A stretch of DNA of 64,000 bases, from positions 186,001-250,000 of the forward strand of contig JACKLJ010000004.1 in the NCBI GenBank assembly GCA_024235955.1, given 5' to 3'. Shown here in pieces: positions 28,901 to 36,873 of this stretch. The position numbers and the translations under genes are program-made. Under the pieces are notes generated by a model. The model made no database searches. It was not told the origin of the DNA and worked only from the letters and a program-made list of their open reading frames with translations. Every line of letters starts with the position of its first letter. The first letter of the stretch is position 1. The stretch comes from Burkholderiaceae bacterium (GTDB lineage: Bacteria; Pseudomonadota; Gammaproteobacteria; Burkholderiales; Burkholderiaceae_C).

Positions 28901-30220
28901 ATGCTCGATACCGTGTTCGAACTGCCCAACGCCGAGTGGCCGTACTCGCAGATCCTGATGCGCATGGCGCTGGGCCTGTCGCTGGGCCTGTTGATCGGGC
29001 TGGAGCGCGAGCGCCGGCGCAAGGAGGCGGGGGTGCGCACCTTCGGCTTCATCGGCCTGCTGGGCACCATGGGCGGGGCGCTCGGCCACGGCTTCGGCCT
29101 GCTGGCGGTCACCGTGACGGGGATGCTGGCCCTGCTGCTCAACTGGTCGTCGCTGCGCAGCCAGCAGGGCACGGAACTCACCACCGCCGCGGCCATGCTG
29201 GTCACCGCAATGGCCGGCGTGCTGTGCGGCCAGGGCCACACGCTCACGCCGGCGGCGGTGATGGTGAGCGCCACCGCCCTGCTGGCCTGGAAGGAGCGGC
29301 TGGCGGATTTCTCCATGGGCGTGTCGGAAAGCGAGGTGCGCTCGGCGCTGCTGCTGGCCATTCTGGCCATCGTCATCTACCCGGCGCTGCCGATCGGCCC
29401 GGTGGGGCCCTGGGGTCTGGTGGAACCGCGCGCGGCCTGGATCACGGTGATCCTGATCGCCGGCATCGGCTTCTTCAACTACGTGCTGTGGAAGCTCTAT
29501 GGCACGCGCGGCGCCGAGCTGTCGGGCTTCTTCGGCGGCCTGGTGAACAGCAACTTCACCGTCATCGAGGTGGCGGCGCGGGTGCGCGAGCTGGGTGAAT
29601 CGTTCAGCGGCACGGCCTACCGCAGCATCGTGCTGGCCACGTCGGCCATGCTGGCCCGCAACGGCACGCTGCTGCTGCTGCTGGCGCCGGCGGCGCTGGT
29701 GGGCGCCATGCTGCCGCTGCTGCTGATGTTCAGCATGGCGGCGGTGCTGGTGGCGATCAGCCAGCTGCTGCGCCGCTCCACGGTCGGTGTGGCGCCGGAG
29801 ATGCAGATGGAGCTGCCGTTCTCGCTTGGCCAGGCGCTCAAGTACGGCGCCATCTTCCTGATGCTGCACATCGTCGGCGCGCTGACGCAGCGGCAGTTCG
29901 GCGACGCGGGCTTCTACTTCGTCAGCGTGGTGGGCGGCCTGCTGTCCAGTGCCAGCGCGGTGGCAGCGGCGGCCACGCTGGCCACCCAGGGCGCGGTGAG
30001 CCCGGAGGTGGCGGGCGTGGGCGCGGTGCTGGCCTCGTTCACCAGCATGGCGTTCAGCCTGTCGTTCGTGCTGCGCTCGGGCAACGGCGGGTTGATCCGC
30101 CGGGTGGTGCTGGCGGTGGCGCTGATCGCCGCCGCCGGTTCACTGGGCCTGGCGCTGAACAGCCAGCTGCGGCCCTGGGTCGCGCCCTTCACCCAGGATC
30201 TGAAGCCGGTGCATCCGTAG
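28901..30220 (+). CDS. MgtC/SapB-family membrane protein with C-terminal DUF4010
   Basis: A 439-residue polytopic membrane protein. The N-terminal part has the MgtC/SapB signature MALGLSLGLLIGLERERRRKE and GVRTFGFIGLLGT near residues 16-55. A second membrane block from about residue 170 (YPALPIGPVGPWGLVEPRAAW onward; SGFFGGLVNSNFT) fits DUF4010. MgtC-like proteins are linked to magnesium limitation and ATP homeostasis; the exact role here is unknown. I placed the start at ATG 28901 after GAGAGAGGA. Its stop codon touches the terminal repeat of the element at 30219. Confidence 0.87.
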   Translation: MLDTVFELPNAEWPYSQILMRMALGLSLGLLIGLERERRRKEAGVRTFGFIGLLGTMGGALGHGFGLLAVTVTGMLALLLNWSSLRSQQGTELTTAAAMLVTAMAGVLCGQGHTLTPAAVMVSATALLAWKERLADFSMGVSESEVRSALLLAILAIVIYPALPIGPVGPWGLVEPRAAWITVILIAGIGFFNYVLWKLYGTRGAELSGFFGGLVNSNFTVIEVAARVRELGESFSGTAYRSIVLATSAMLARNGTLLLLLAPAALVGAMLPLLLMFSMAAVLVAISQLLRRSTVGVAPEMQMELPFSLGQALKYGAIFLMLHIVGALTQRQFGDAGFYFVSVVGGLLSSASAVAAAATLATQGAVSPEVAGVGAVLASFTSMAFSLSFVLRSGNGGLIRRVVLAVALIAAAGSLGLALNSQLRPWVAPFTQDLKPVHP

Positions 30221-30487
30221 GGCCTGTTAACGCTATTTTTGGGCGTGCGAACAGGCTTGAAACGGTGCCAATCTAGACGCCGGGCGCCGTGCAGACCGGG
30301 TGTCTGCACCAGGAGCGCAAGGGCGACTGGCGCCGTTTCAGGCCTGTTCCCTGCGGGTTGCGACCCGAAAGGGCCATCGCCGGCGTTGCCATCCTTGCCA
30401 AGGTACCTACCTTGCCTGCGGCTGGCGCCTTGGCGCTGGCCCTTTCGGATCGCAACGCATCACCCAAAAATAGCGTTAACAGGCCCT
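30219..30487. mobile_element. 269-bp nested-palindrome element (MITE-like)
   Basis: The element is bounded by a perfect 25-bp inverted repeat (30219-30243 and 30463-30487, outer end AGGGCCTGTTAACGC). Inside are two further long inverted pairs: 30249-30270 with 30328-30349 (two mismatches), and 30357-30376 with 30437-30456 (one mismatch). The first encloses a perfect 8-bp hairpin, GTGCAGAC/GTCTGCAC. It encodes no protein. It lies between two convergent genes, and its left end shares the last two bases of the MgtC stop codon. I see no clear target duplication. Confidence 0.8.
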
Positions 30488-30504
30488 GGGCACTGGCGTC
30501 AGGC

Positions 30505-31764
30505 TCAGGCGCGCCGCAGCAGACCGTCCAGCCGGGCGTCCCAGCTGGCGCCGGGCAGCACGGCGGCGAGCTGGCGGTCCTGCAGGCCGAAGGTCGGTCG
30601 CAGCACCTGCGCCAGCACGGCGCGGAAGTCGTGGTGCACTGGCAGGTCGCGCCCTTCGTGCAGGTTGGCGCGGGCCAGGCCGCTCCACTGGCCGTGCCAG
30701 CGGCCACCGGCCACCGGATTGCCGATCAGCCACATGGCGTTGCCGTGGCCGTGGTCGGTGCCGCGCGTGCCGTTCTCGGCCGTGGTGCGGCCGAACTCGC
30801 TGGCCACCACCACCACGTCGCCAGGCTCGTGCAGGTCGCGCCGCAGCTGGGCCAGCGCGGCGCCCAGCTTGCGCAGGTTGTCGGCCAGCTGGCCGCTGGC
30901 GGCGCCCTGGCCCACGTGCGTGTCCCAGCCGCCGGCGGAGAGAAAGCCCAGGCGCAGCGAGCGGTCCTTGCGCATCAGGGTGGCGAGGTTGCGCGCGTCC
31001 TGCTCCAGCAGCGCGGGTGGTGCGGCACCGTTGCTGGCGGCCTGCATTTCCTGCTGCAGATCGGCCGACAGGGTGCGCGCGGTGTCCATGCGTTCGGCCG
31101 CGCCGCGGCGGAAGGCCTGCGACACGGCGTCGTCGCCGTCGTAGAGCGCCATCAGCGTCTCGCGCTGGCGCGGGTTCTCCAGCGCGCCGGCGCGCTGCGC
31201 GGCCTTGCCGTGCGCCACCAGTTGCACCGGCTCGCGGCCGGCCAGCAGGCGCGGGTTGGCTTCGCCCACGCCCAGGATGCGCGGCTGCGCATCGCCGCCA
31301 GCGCCACCGAGCTGCGCGGCCAGCAGGTTGAGCCAGCCCGGCGCGTCGCCGCTCTGGCCGGGGCGGGCGGTTTCCCACTGGTACTGGGCGTCGAAGTGCG
31401 AGCGCGTGCCGTCGGGCGAGCCGGCCGCCGGCACGAAGGCCAGCACCTGCTCGCGCCACAGCGGCTCCAGCATGGCCAGTGCGGGGTGCAGGCCGAAGCT
31501 GCCGTCGAGCCTGATGGTGCTCTGCCCGCTGCCGTCGGGCGGCGGAATGGCGATGCCGGGGCGCAGGCGGGCGTAATCCGGGTCGGACCAGGGCACGAAG
31601 GCCGAGAGGCCGTCGAGCGCGCCGCGCAGGAACACCACCACCAGGCGCCCCTGGCCGCGCGCGGTGGGCAGGGCCTGCGCCCAGGCGCGGGGCAGGGCGG
31701 CGGTGCCGGCAGCCAGCAGGGTGCCGGCCAGCAGGGCACGGCGGCGAGGATGGGACGTGTTCAT
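30505..31764 (-). CDS. DUF1501 family protein (Tat-exported)
   Basis: A 419-residue protein with an N-terminal Tat-like signal (HPRRRALLAGTLLAAGTAALP, twin-arginine context), so probably folded before export. The family, DUF1501, is related to the alkaline phosphatase/sulfatase-like fold; conserved features include VVVFLRGALDGLSAFVPWSD and VVVASEFGRTTAENGTRGTDHGHG near residue 310. Function is unknown. It forms a pair with the DUF1800 gene upstream, a common combination. Its ribosome-binding site, AGGAGC, is the outer end of the dispersed repeat that fills the whole 52-base spacer. Confidence 0.88.
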   Translation of the reverse strand: MNTSHPRRRALLAGTLLAAGTAALPRAWAQALPTARGQGRLVVVFLRGALDGLSAFVPWSDPDYARLRPGIAIPPPDGSGQSTIRLDGSFGLHPALAMLEPLWREQVLAFVPAAGSPDGTRSHFDAQYQWETARPGQSGDAPGWLNLLAAQLGGAGGDAQPRILGVGEANPRLLAGREPVQLVAHGKAAQRAGALENPRQRETLMALYDGDDAVSQAFRRGAAERMDTARTLSADLQQEMQAASNGAAPPALLEQDARNLATLMRKDRSLRLGFLSAGGWDTHVGQGAASGQLADNLRKLGAALAQLRRDLHEPGDVVVVASEFGRTTAENGTRGTDHGHGNAMWLIGNPVAGGRWHGQWSGLARANLHEGRDLPVHHDFRAVLAQVLRPTFGLQDRQLAAVLPGASWDARLDGLLRRA

Positions 31765-31768
31765 GATT

Positions 31769-31833
31769 GCTCCTGATTCAGTAGCTGCCTGCAGCCGTCA
31801 ATATTGGGCTGGAGGCCTATTTGTTCATGAAAT
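31769..31833 (+). repeat. Dispersed REP-like repeat, copy 4 (DUF1800-DUF1501 junction)
   Basis: Full copy: GCTCCTGATTCAGTAGCTGC, then CTGCAGCCGTC, GGGCTGGAGGCC and TATTTGTTCATGAAAT. On the opposite strand it supplies the last residues (FMNK) and stop codon of DUF1800 and the AGGAG before DUF1501. Confidence 0.9.
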
Positions 31834-33397
31834 CAGGGCTGGCCAGCATCAGGCCGGCCTGCAGCTGCGCGGGCTGCGCGGCGATGCGCGCGCGCGTGGC
31901 GGGGCTGAGGAAGGGCTGCAGCCAGCCGAGGTCCGGCGCGCCGCGGCCCAGGGCCAGCGCCAGGTCGGCGCGGCGCGTCAGCGCGTCGGGGCTGCGCCAG
32001 GTGGCGGCGTCGGTCTTGTAGCCGTCGGGCGTGGGCCAGCGGTGCAAGCCCTGGCCTGCGTTGTTGAGAAAGCCCGCCGAGCGGCGCAGCTCGCGCTCGT
32101 CGTCGGTGCCGGCACCGGTGGCGGCCATGGCCGAGCAGGTGAAATCCAGCGGCGTCTTGAACAGCCGGTTGGACGGATCCCAGAACGCGGGCGACTGCAC
32201 CAGCTGGCGCATCACCGCGCGCAGGTCGCCCTGGGAGGACTGGAAGGTGCGCGCAAGTTGATCGACCAGCGCGGGCGGCGGCTGGTCGGCCACGAACCAC
32301 TGCGCCAGCCGCAGCGCCACGCGGTGCGCGGTGGCCGGCTGGGTGGCCAGCAGGTGCAGGGCGGTCAGGCCCTCGGCCTCGCCGGCGCGGGCGTCGCGCG
32401 GGTCGGTGGGGCCGAAAGCGCGGCCCAGCACGGTCTTGGCGCCGTCGTCGTGCAGGCGCGGGGCGAAGCGGAAGCCGTCCGGCTGCTGCGGCGCTACCGT
32501 CCAGCCGGTCAGCACGCGGGCCAGCTCGCGCACGTCGTTCTGCGTGTAGCCGCCGTTCACGCCCAGCGTGTGCAGCTCCATCAGCTCGCGGGCGTAGTTC
32601 TCGTTCAGGCCGCGGCGGCGCTCGCCCTGCATCGTGCCTTCGGCCACGCTCAGCGCCTGGTCCAAGTAGTACAGCATGGCCGGGTGGCGCGCGCTGGCCA
32701 GCAGCAGATCCTCGAAGCGGCCGAGCACGTTGGGACGGATCGCGTGCAGCACGTAGTGGCCGACAAAGGCGCGGGCGGCCCCCTTGTCGGCGCTGACGTT
32801 CAGGTGGTTGAACCAGAACTCGGTCAGGCGCGCCAGCAGCGGGTTTTCCAGCGTGGGCTGGCTGCAGGCGGCCAGCCGCCAGGCGGCGGCGCCTTGCGCG
32901 CTATCCTTGATGTAGCTGAGTTCGGGCGCCATGTCTGGGCTGGCGGCCTGTTTGGCGTTGATGTTGCCGGCCATCGGCGGGGTCATGGCGTTGCCGGGCG
33001 GGGTGTCGGCCCGGGCGTCGCGCAGGGCGCGGCGCGCCTCGCGCTCGGCCTTCACGCTGGCGAAGATCTGCGGCAACGGCTGGTCGAAGGCGGCCAGCTC
33101 CGGCGCGGGCGCCGGCGGCAGCCGGCTGGCGGCGAAGGCGGCGTCGACCTGCGCCAGCGCCCAGGCCCGCGCGCCGCCGGCCTGCCGCACCTGGGCGACC
33201 AGCGCCGGCGTGGGGCCGTAGCCCAGGCGCGAGAGGGCGCGCCAGGTGGCGGTATCGGCGCTGTTTGCGGGGGCCGAACTGGCATCGGCGCGCTGGTCAG
33301 CGGGCGGGGCTGCCAGCGCCAGCGGCGATGACAGGGTGGCGGCGCACAGGGCCGCCGCGGCGAGCGCGGCACGGCTGAAGCGGGGGAGGGCTTGCAT
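31817..33397 (-). CDS. DUF1800 family protein (exported)
   Basis: A 526-residue protein with an N-terminal signal peptide (MQALPRFSRAALAAAALCA through PLALAAP). DUF1800 features are visible: LSRLGYGPTPALVAQVRQAG near residue 60, EFWFNHLNVSADKG near 190, and the highly conserved NENYARELMELHTLGVNGGYTQ block near 265. Function is unknown; the family commonly neighbours DUF1501. The start was set at ATG 33397, preceded by GGAGTCTGCG. The final residues and stop lie inside a dispersed repeat, so the native C-terminus may have been replaced. Confidence 0.9.
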   Translation of the reverse strand: MQALPRFSRAALAAAALCAATLSSPLALAAPPADQRADASSAPANSADTATWRALSRLGYGPTPALVAQVRQAGGARAWALAQVDAAFAASRLPPAPAPELAAFDQPLPQIFASVKAEREARRALRDARADTPPGNAMTPPMAGNINAKQAASPDMAPELSYIKDSAQGAAAWRLAACSQPTLENPLLARLTEFWFNHLNVSADKGAARAFVGHYVLHAIRPNVLGRFEDLLLASARHPAMLYYLDQALSVAEGTMQGERRRGLNENYARELMELHTLGVNGGYTQNDVRELARVLTGWTVAPQQPDGFRFAPRLHDDGAKTVLGRAFGPTDPRDARAGEAEGLTALHLLATQPATAHRVALRLAQWFVADQPPPALVDQLARTFQSSQGDLRAVMRQLVQSPAFWDPSNRLFKTPLDFTCSAMAATGAGTDDERELRRSAGFLNNAGQGLHRWPTPDGYKTDAATWRSPDALTRRADLALALGRGAPDLGWLQPFLSPATRARIAAQPAQLQAGLMLASPDFMNK

Positions 33398-33477
33398 CGC
33401 AGACTCCGGCGGACCGATGGGCCCGCCTGTTCGGATCAACGGCCGCCGGCTGCAGCGCGCAGACGTCTTTACGTTCT

Positions 33478-33846
33478 TTACATGCGCGACACGGGGGCCG
33501 GCCCGGTGCTGGTGGCGGCGGGTACCTTGCCGGCCCGGCGGGCCTCGCGCTCGGCCTTGCGCCTGGCGGCCAGCGCGCGGATTTCGGCCTCGGTGACGAT
33601 GCCGTCGTGGTTGGCGTCGGCCTCGTCGAACTGCTTTTCCAGCCGGCGGTCGAGCCGGAAAGCCCACTGCACCTCGCTGCGCTTCAGCTGGCCGTCACCG
33701 TTGCGGTCGAGCATGTTGAACCACTGCACGGCCTGCTGCTCGCCCTTGCCGGCGCCAACGGTCACCGTGACGCGGCCTTCGGCCAGCGCGCCGGCGGAAA
33801 AGCCGGCGCACGCGCACAGCAGCAGTGCGAATCGGAATCGGGTCAT
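33478..33846 (-). CDS. EF-hand calcium-binding exported protein
   Basis: A 122-residue protein: signal peptide (MTRFRFALLLCACAGFSAGALA), then two EF-hand loops, DRNGDGQLKRSE near residue 48 and DANHDGIVTEAE near residue 77, each with the Asp/Asn-x-Asp-Gly ladder. The C-terminus is basic and Ala/Arg-rich. It is probably a periplasmic calcium-binding protein. Its ATG overlaps the stop of the 5'-nucleotidase gene (ATGA), so translation is coupled. DUF1800 follows after 80 bases. Confidence 0.85.
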   Translation of the reverse strand: MTRFRFALLLCACAGFSAGALAEGRVTVTVGAGKGEQQAVQWFNMLDRNGDGQLKRSEVQWAFRLDRRLEKQFDEADANHDGIVTEAEIRALAARRKAEREARRAGKVPAATSTGPAPVSRM

Positions 33847-34790
33847 GCCGTCTTGGAGCCCCGCCGACGGCGCGGAGTTGCACGGGCCACCGACAGATTG
33901 GTAACACCGGCGGCCACGTGGCCGGCCGGCACATGGCGCGCCGCGTGCTCGATGTGGCCGGTCTGGTCGTCGAAGAAGAAATCGGGCTGGAACTCGCGCA
34001 GGAACTCGCCCTTGGGCAGGCCGCCCAGGAACATGGCCTCGTCCACCGCCACGCCCCACTGCATCAGGGTCTTGATCGGACGCTCGTTGGCCGGCGCGCT
34101 GCGCGCCGTGACCAGCGCGGTGCGCACGCGCATGGCCTCGCCGCCCGCCAGCTGCAGCCGGTGCAGCGCGGCCAAAAAGGGCTGGAACGGGCCGGGCTGC
34201 AACGGCAGGTCGGCCTTCTCGACCTCGTGGCTCTGGAAGGCGTCCAGCCCGTCGCTCTGGAACACGCGCTCGGCCTCGTCGGAAAACAGCACGGCGTCGC
34301 CGTCGAAGGCGATGCGCACCTCGCCCGGGTGCGCGTCGCTGGCGCGCACCGCCTGCGTGGCCACCTGTGCGGCCGGGTGGCCCAGGGCCAGCGCCTGCGC
34401 CACGTCGGCGCCGTTGGCCGAGAGGAACAGGTGCGCGCCCAGCGGCTTGAGGTAGTGGTACGGATCGCGCCCCTGCGTGAACACGCCGCGCTGGATCTGC
34501 GCCAGCCCATGCGCGCGCGCCGAGCGGAACACGCGCATGCCGCTCACCGGGTCGTTGCGCGAGAGCATGACCACCTCCACACGCTTGGCGCCGCCGGTGT
34601 TGAAGGCCAGCAGCTTCTTCACCAGCGAGAAGGCCACGCCGGGCGCGGCCGGCTGGTCGAGCTTGTCCAGCTGCAGCTGCATGTAGGCGCGCGCATCGCC
34701 GGCCTCGAACAGGCGGTTCTCTTCCTCGAAGTCGAACAGCGCGCGCGAGGAGATGGCGACGACGAGCTGGTCCTGCAGGGTGGTGGGCAT
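33843..34790 (-). CDS. 5'-nucleotidase (cytosolic type I family)
   Basis: The 315-residue protein resembles the bacterial branch of the NT5C1-type 5'-nucleotidase family. Visible blocks are LVVAISSRALFDFEEEN at the N-terminus, VEVVMLSRNDPVSGMRVF near residue 72, RIAFDGDAVLFSDEAERVF near 158, and DEAMFLGGLPKGEFL with the C-terminal DIFFDDQ-like FFFDDQTGHIE. These Asp motifs fit a HAD-like active site. No signal peptide is present, so it is cytoplasmic. It is the first gene of the run continuing to DUF1501, and a dispersed repeat abuts its start. Confidence 0.85.
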   Translation of the reverse strand: MPTTLQDQLVVAISSRALFDFEEENRLFEAGDARAYMQLQLDKLDQPAAPGVAFSLVKKLLAFNTGGAKRVEVVMLSRNDPVSGMRVFRSARAHGLAQIQRGVFTQGRDPYHYLKPLGAHLFLSANGADVAQALALGHPAAQVATQAVRASDAHPGEVRIAFDGDAVLFSDEAERVFQSDGLDAFQSHEVEKADLPLQPGPFQPFLAALHRLQLAGGEAMRVRTALVTARSAPANERPIKTLMQWGVAVDEAMFLGGLPKGEFLREFQPDFFFDDQTGHIEHAARHVPAGHVAAGVTNLSVARATPRRRRGSKTA

Positions 34791-34792
34791 AT

Positions 34793-34852
34793 CAAATCGA
34801 TAGCTGGTTGCGCTTGCCGTGCAAGGGCTGGAGGCCTATTTTGCTCTGAATC
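34793..34852 (+). repeat. Dispersed REP-like repeat, copy 5
   Basis: TCGATAGCTGGTTGCGCTTG, then GGGCTGGAGGCCTATTTTG. It starts 2 bases upstream of the 5'-nucleotidase start codon. Confidence 0.85.
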
Positions 34853-34925
34853 CGGCGTGACTGCCGGGGTTGGGTGTCATGGCGGCACGGCTCCGGATGC
34901 ACGCGTCGGCTGTGCTTTGAATTTT

Positions 34926-34978
34926 TGAATGAAATCGATGTTTTGCCCAGACGTGACGGGCGCAGGCAGCTATTGAAA
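34926..34978 (-). repeat. Dispersed REP-like repeat, copy 6
   Basis: Minus-strand copy: TCAATAGCTGCCTGCGCCCG, then a degenerate right half (GGGCAAAACATCGATTTCA). It lies in inverted orientation to copy 5, about 75 bases away. Confidence 0.8.
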
Positions 34979-34997
34979 GCGTAGTGTTTCTGGTGGC

Positions 34998-35208
34998 GTC
35001 GCAGGCCGGGATGTGCGCCCGGCGGCGCACCTACTTTTCTTTGCTTCGCCAAAGAAAAGTAGGCAAAAGAAAGGCGACCCCACTTGCCGTGTCCCTACGC
35101 TTCGCTGCGGGCAGCCTGCGATGCTCGGGCATGGGGCGGCGCTGCGGAACTCGCTGCGCGCCGATGGCGCTCCGCTCGGACAGCCGCAGCGAGCCAGAGC
35201 ACGAACCA
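34998..35208. repeat. Long dispersed repeat, copy A
   Basis: Over 200 bases closely match 63772-63980, starting with GTCGCAGGCCGGGATGTGCG-like sequence and running through CTTGCCGTGTCCCT and GGGGCGGCGCTGCGGAACTC. Similarity to sequence beyond the window edge cannot be tested. It contains a strong hairpin at 35030-35062 in which CTACTTTTCTTTG pairs with CAAAGAAAAGTAG. Confidence 0.85.
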
Positions 35209-35413
35209 TGGTCTTGCTGCGCAGCCCATGCCCGCCCCACGCCCTGCGCTTCTCGGCACGGCCAGAGGGGAGTGGGGAGAACACGGGCCGTCGCTTCGTT
35301 CGGCCCCGACCTCAGAAAAGGCCGCTCGGCTCGTTCTGGCACCCCCAGGCGGCCGCGGAGCAGGCCATGCCAGCGAACGCCGTGCTCGGGCTTGTACCGA
35401 GCACTGGCGTTGT

Positions 35414-35438
35414 CCCCCCTCACGCAGTAAGAGGGGGG
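35414..35438 (-). terminator. Possible terminator hairpin after gspF
   Basis: A perfect 8-bp stem, CCCCCCTC with GAGGGGGG, has a nine-base loop 32 bases after the gspF stop. There is no strong T run, so termination efficiency is uncertain. Confidence 0.45.
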
Positions 35439-35469
35439 AAGGCGCGTCAGCGACTCAGGGGGGTGTTCC

Positions 35470-36687
35470 CTATTTCACCCACTGGTTGAGCTGAATGATC
35501 GGCAGCATCACCGCCAGCACGATCAGCATCACCACAATGCCCATGGCCACGATCAGCAGCGGCTCCAGGATGGTGGCCAGCTGCAGGGCGCGACGCTGCA
35601 CTTCGGTGCTGGTCTGATGGGCGGCGCGCTGCAGCATCAGCGGCAGCTGGCCGGTCTGCTCGCCCAGGCGCGCGAACATGGCCAGCAGTCCGGGGAAGCG
35701 CTTCTTCTGCGCCAGCGCGCTGGCCAGCGGCGCGCCTTCGCGCACCAGCACCAGGGCATCCTCGGCGTCGGCGCGCATGGCGGTGTTGTGCAGCGTTTCG
35801 GCGGCGGCCTGCAGGCTGCGCAGGATGGGCACGCCGGCGCCGGCCAGCATGGCCAGGGTGCCGGCGAAGCGCGCCGCGTTGTAGCCGCGCGCCAGCCGGC
35901 CGATCAGCGGCAGGTTCAGCCAGGCGGCATCGAATTTCTGGCGAAATGCGCTGCTTCTCAGCGCCAGCCGGGCGCAGACAGCTATCAAAACGATGGCGCC
36001 CAGCAGCCACCAGCCCCAGCCGCGCACAAAGCTGCTGACGGCCAGCATGGCCACCGTGAGCCATGGCAGCGCGTGCTTGGTGCCGGCAAACACCGTGGCC
36101 ACCTGCGGCACCACGTAGCTCACCAGGAACACCACGATGACGATGGCCACCAGGGTGACGATGGCCGGGTACAGCGCCGCGCCGACGAGCTTGGCCTTGA
36201 GCGCCTGGCGCTCCTCCAGGTCGTCGGCCAGCTTGTCCAGCACCTGGCCCAGGTGGCCGCCCTGTTCGCCCGCCGCGATGACGGCGGTGTACACCGGCGA
36301 GAACTCGCGCGGGTGCTGCGCCATGGCCTTGGCCAGCGGCGAGCCGGCGTTGACCTCCGCGCGCAACGCGGCGATCAGGTTGCGCGCCTTGTCTTCTTCG
36401 GCCTCGTCGGCCAGCGCGGTGAGTGAGCGCTCCAGCGGCAGGCCGGACGTCACCAGCCCGGCCAGCTGGCGCGTCCACACCGCCAGGCCGGTGGACGAGA
36501 ACACGCGCCCGCCGGCAATGGGGCGCGACAGCAGCGAGCCCTCGCTCGCACCCACCGGGTCCACCGCCAGCGGTACCAGCGCCTGGTCGCGCAGCAGCGC
36601 ACGGGCGGAACGGGCCGTGTCAGCCTCGATCACGCCCTTGCGGGTCTTGCCGTCGGTCTGCAGTGCTTCGAAGGAATAGGCGGGCAC
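35470..36687 (-). CDS. gspF: Type II secretion / type IV pilus-like inner membrane protein GspF
   Basis: A 405-residue polytopic platform protein. The N-terminal PAYSFEALQTDGKTRKGVIEAD segment and two T2SF domains (about 70-190 and 270-395) are present, with membrane segments near 170-190, 215-235 and 375-400. The second domain has FAGTLAMLAGAGVPILRSL and the C-terminus LPIIQLNQWVK, typical of GspF. The start codon is GTG at 36687. No other gsp genes are adjacent on either side. The segment around residues 232-250 is encoded by a dispersed-repeat copy. Confidence 0.93.
   Translation of the reverse strand: MPAYSFEALQTDGKTRKGVIEADTARSARALLRDQALVPLAVDPVGASEGSLLSRPIAGGRVFSSTGLAVWTRQLAGLVTSGLPLERSLTALADEAEEDKARNLIAALRAEVNAGSPLAKAMAQHPREFSPVYTAVIAAGEQGGHLGQVLDKLADDLEERQALKAKLVGAALYPAIVTLVAIVIVVFLVSYVVPQVATVFAGTKHALPWLTVAMLAVSSFVRGWGWWLLGAIVLIAVCARLALRSSAFRQKFDAAWLNLPLIGRLARGYNAARFAGTLAMLAGAGVPILRSLQAAAETLHNTAMRADAEDALVLVREGAPLASALAQKKRFPGLLAMFARLGEQTGQLPLMLQRAAHQTSTEVQRRALQLATILEPLLIVAMGIVVMLIVLAVMLPIIQLNQWVK
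35935..35992 (-). repeat. Dispersed REP-like repeat, copy 7 (inside gspF)
   Basis: On the minus strand the gene reads TTTTGATAGCTGTCTGCGCC, then a degenerate right half ending ATTTCGCCAGAAA. It is in the same orientation as the gene and keeps the frame, encoding part of IAVCARLALRSSAFRQK. Confidence 0.65.
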
Positions 36688-36873
36688 GGGAAAATGGGTG
36701 GGGCAGCAGGTGCCAATGGTAGCCGCAGGCCGCCGCCGGGCTGCGGGCCGGCGATGCCTCGGCGGGATGGCCTAGGCCGAATGGCGTACGCCCAGCCGTT
36801 GATCGTTGCCTTGATCCCGGCTATGGTGACAACTCCGAACCGCCGTGCCCCAGGCACCCGTCACGCAAGCCCC

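Larger units (their letters stand above)
34791..35469. other. Repeat-rich intergenic region
   Basis: About 680 bases without a gene, between the 5'-nucleotidase start and the gspF end. It holds two inverted copies of the short repeat (34793-34852 and 34926-34978), the long dispersed repeat from about 34998, and a hairpin next to gspF. Reading frames here are chance frames in repeat sequence. Confidence 0.7.
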
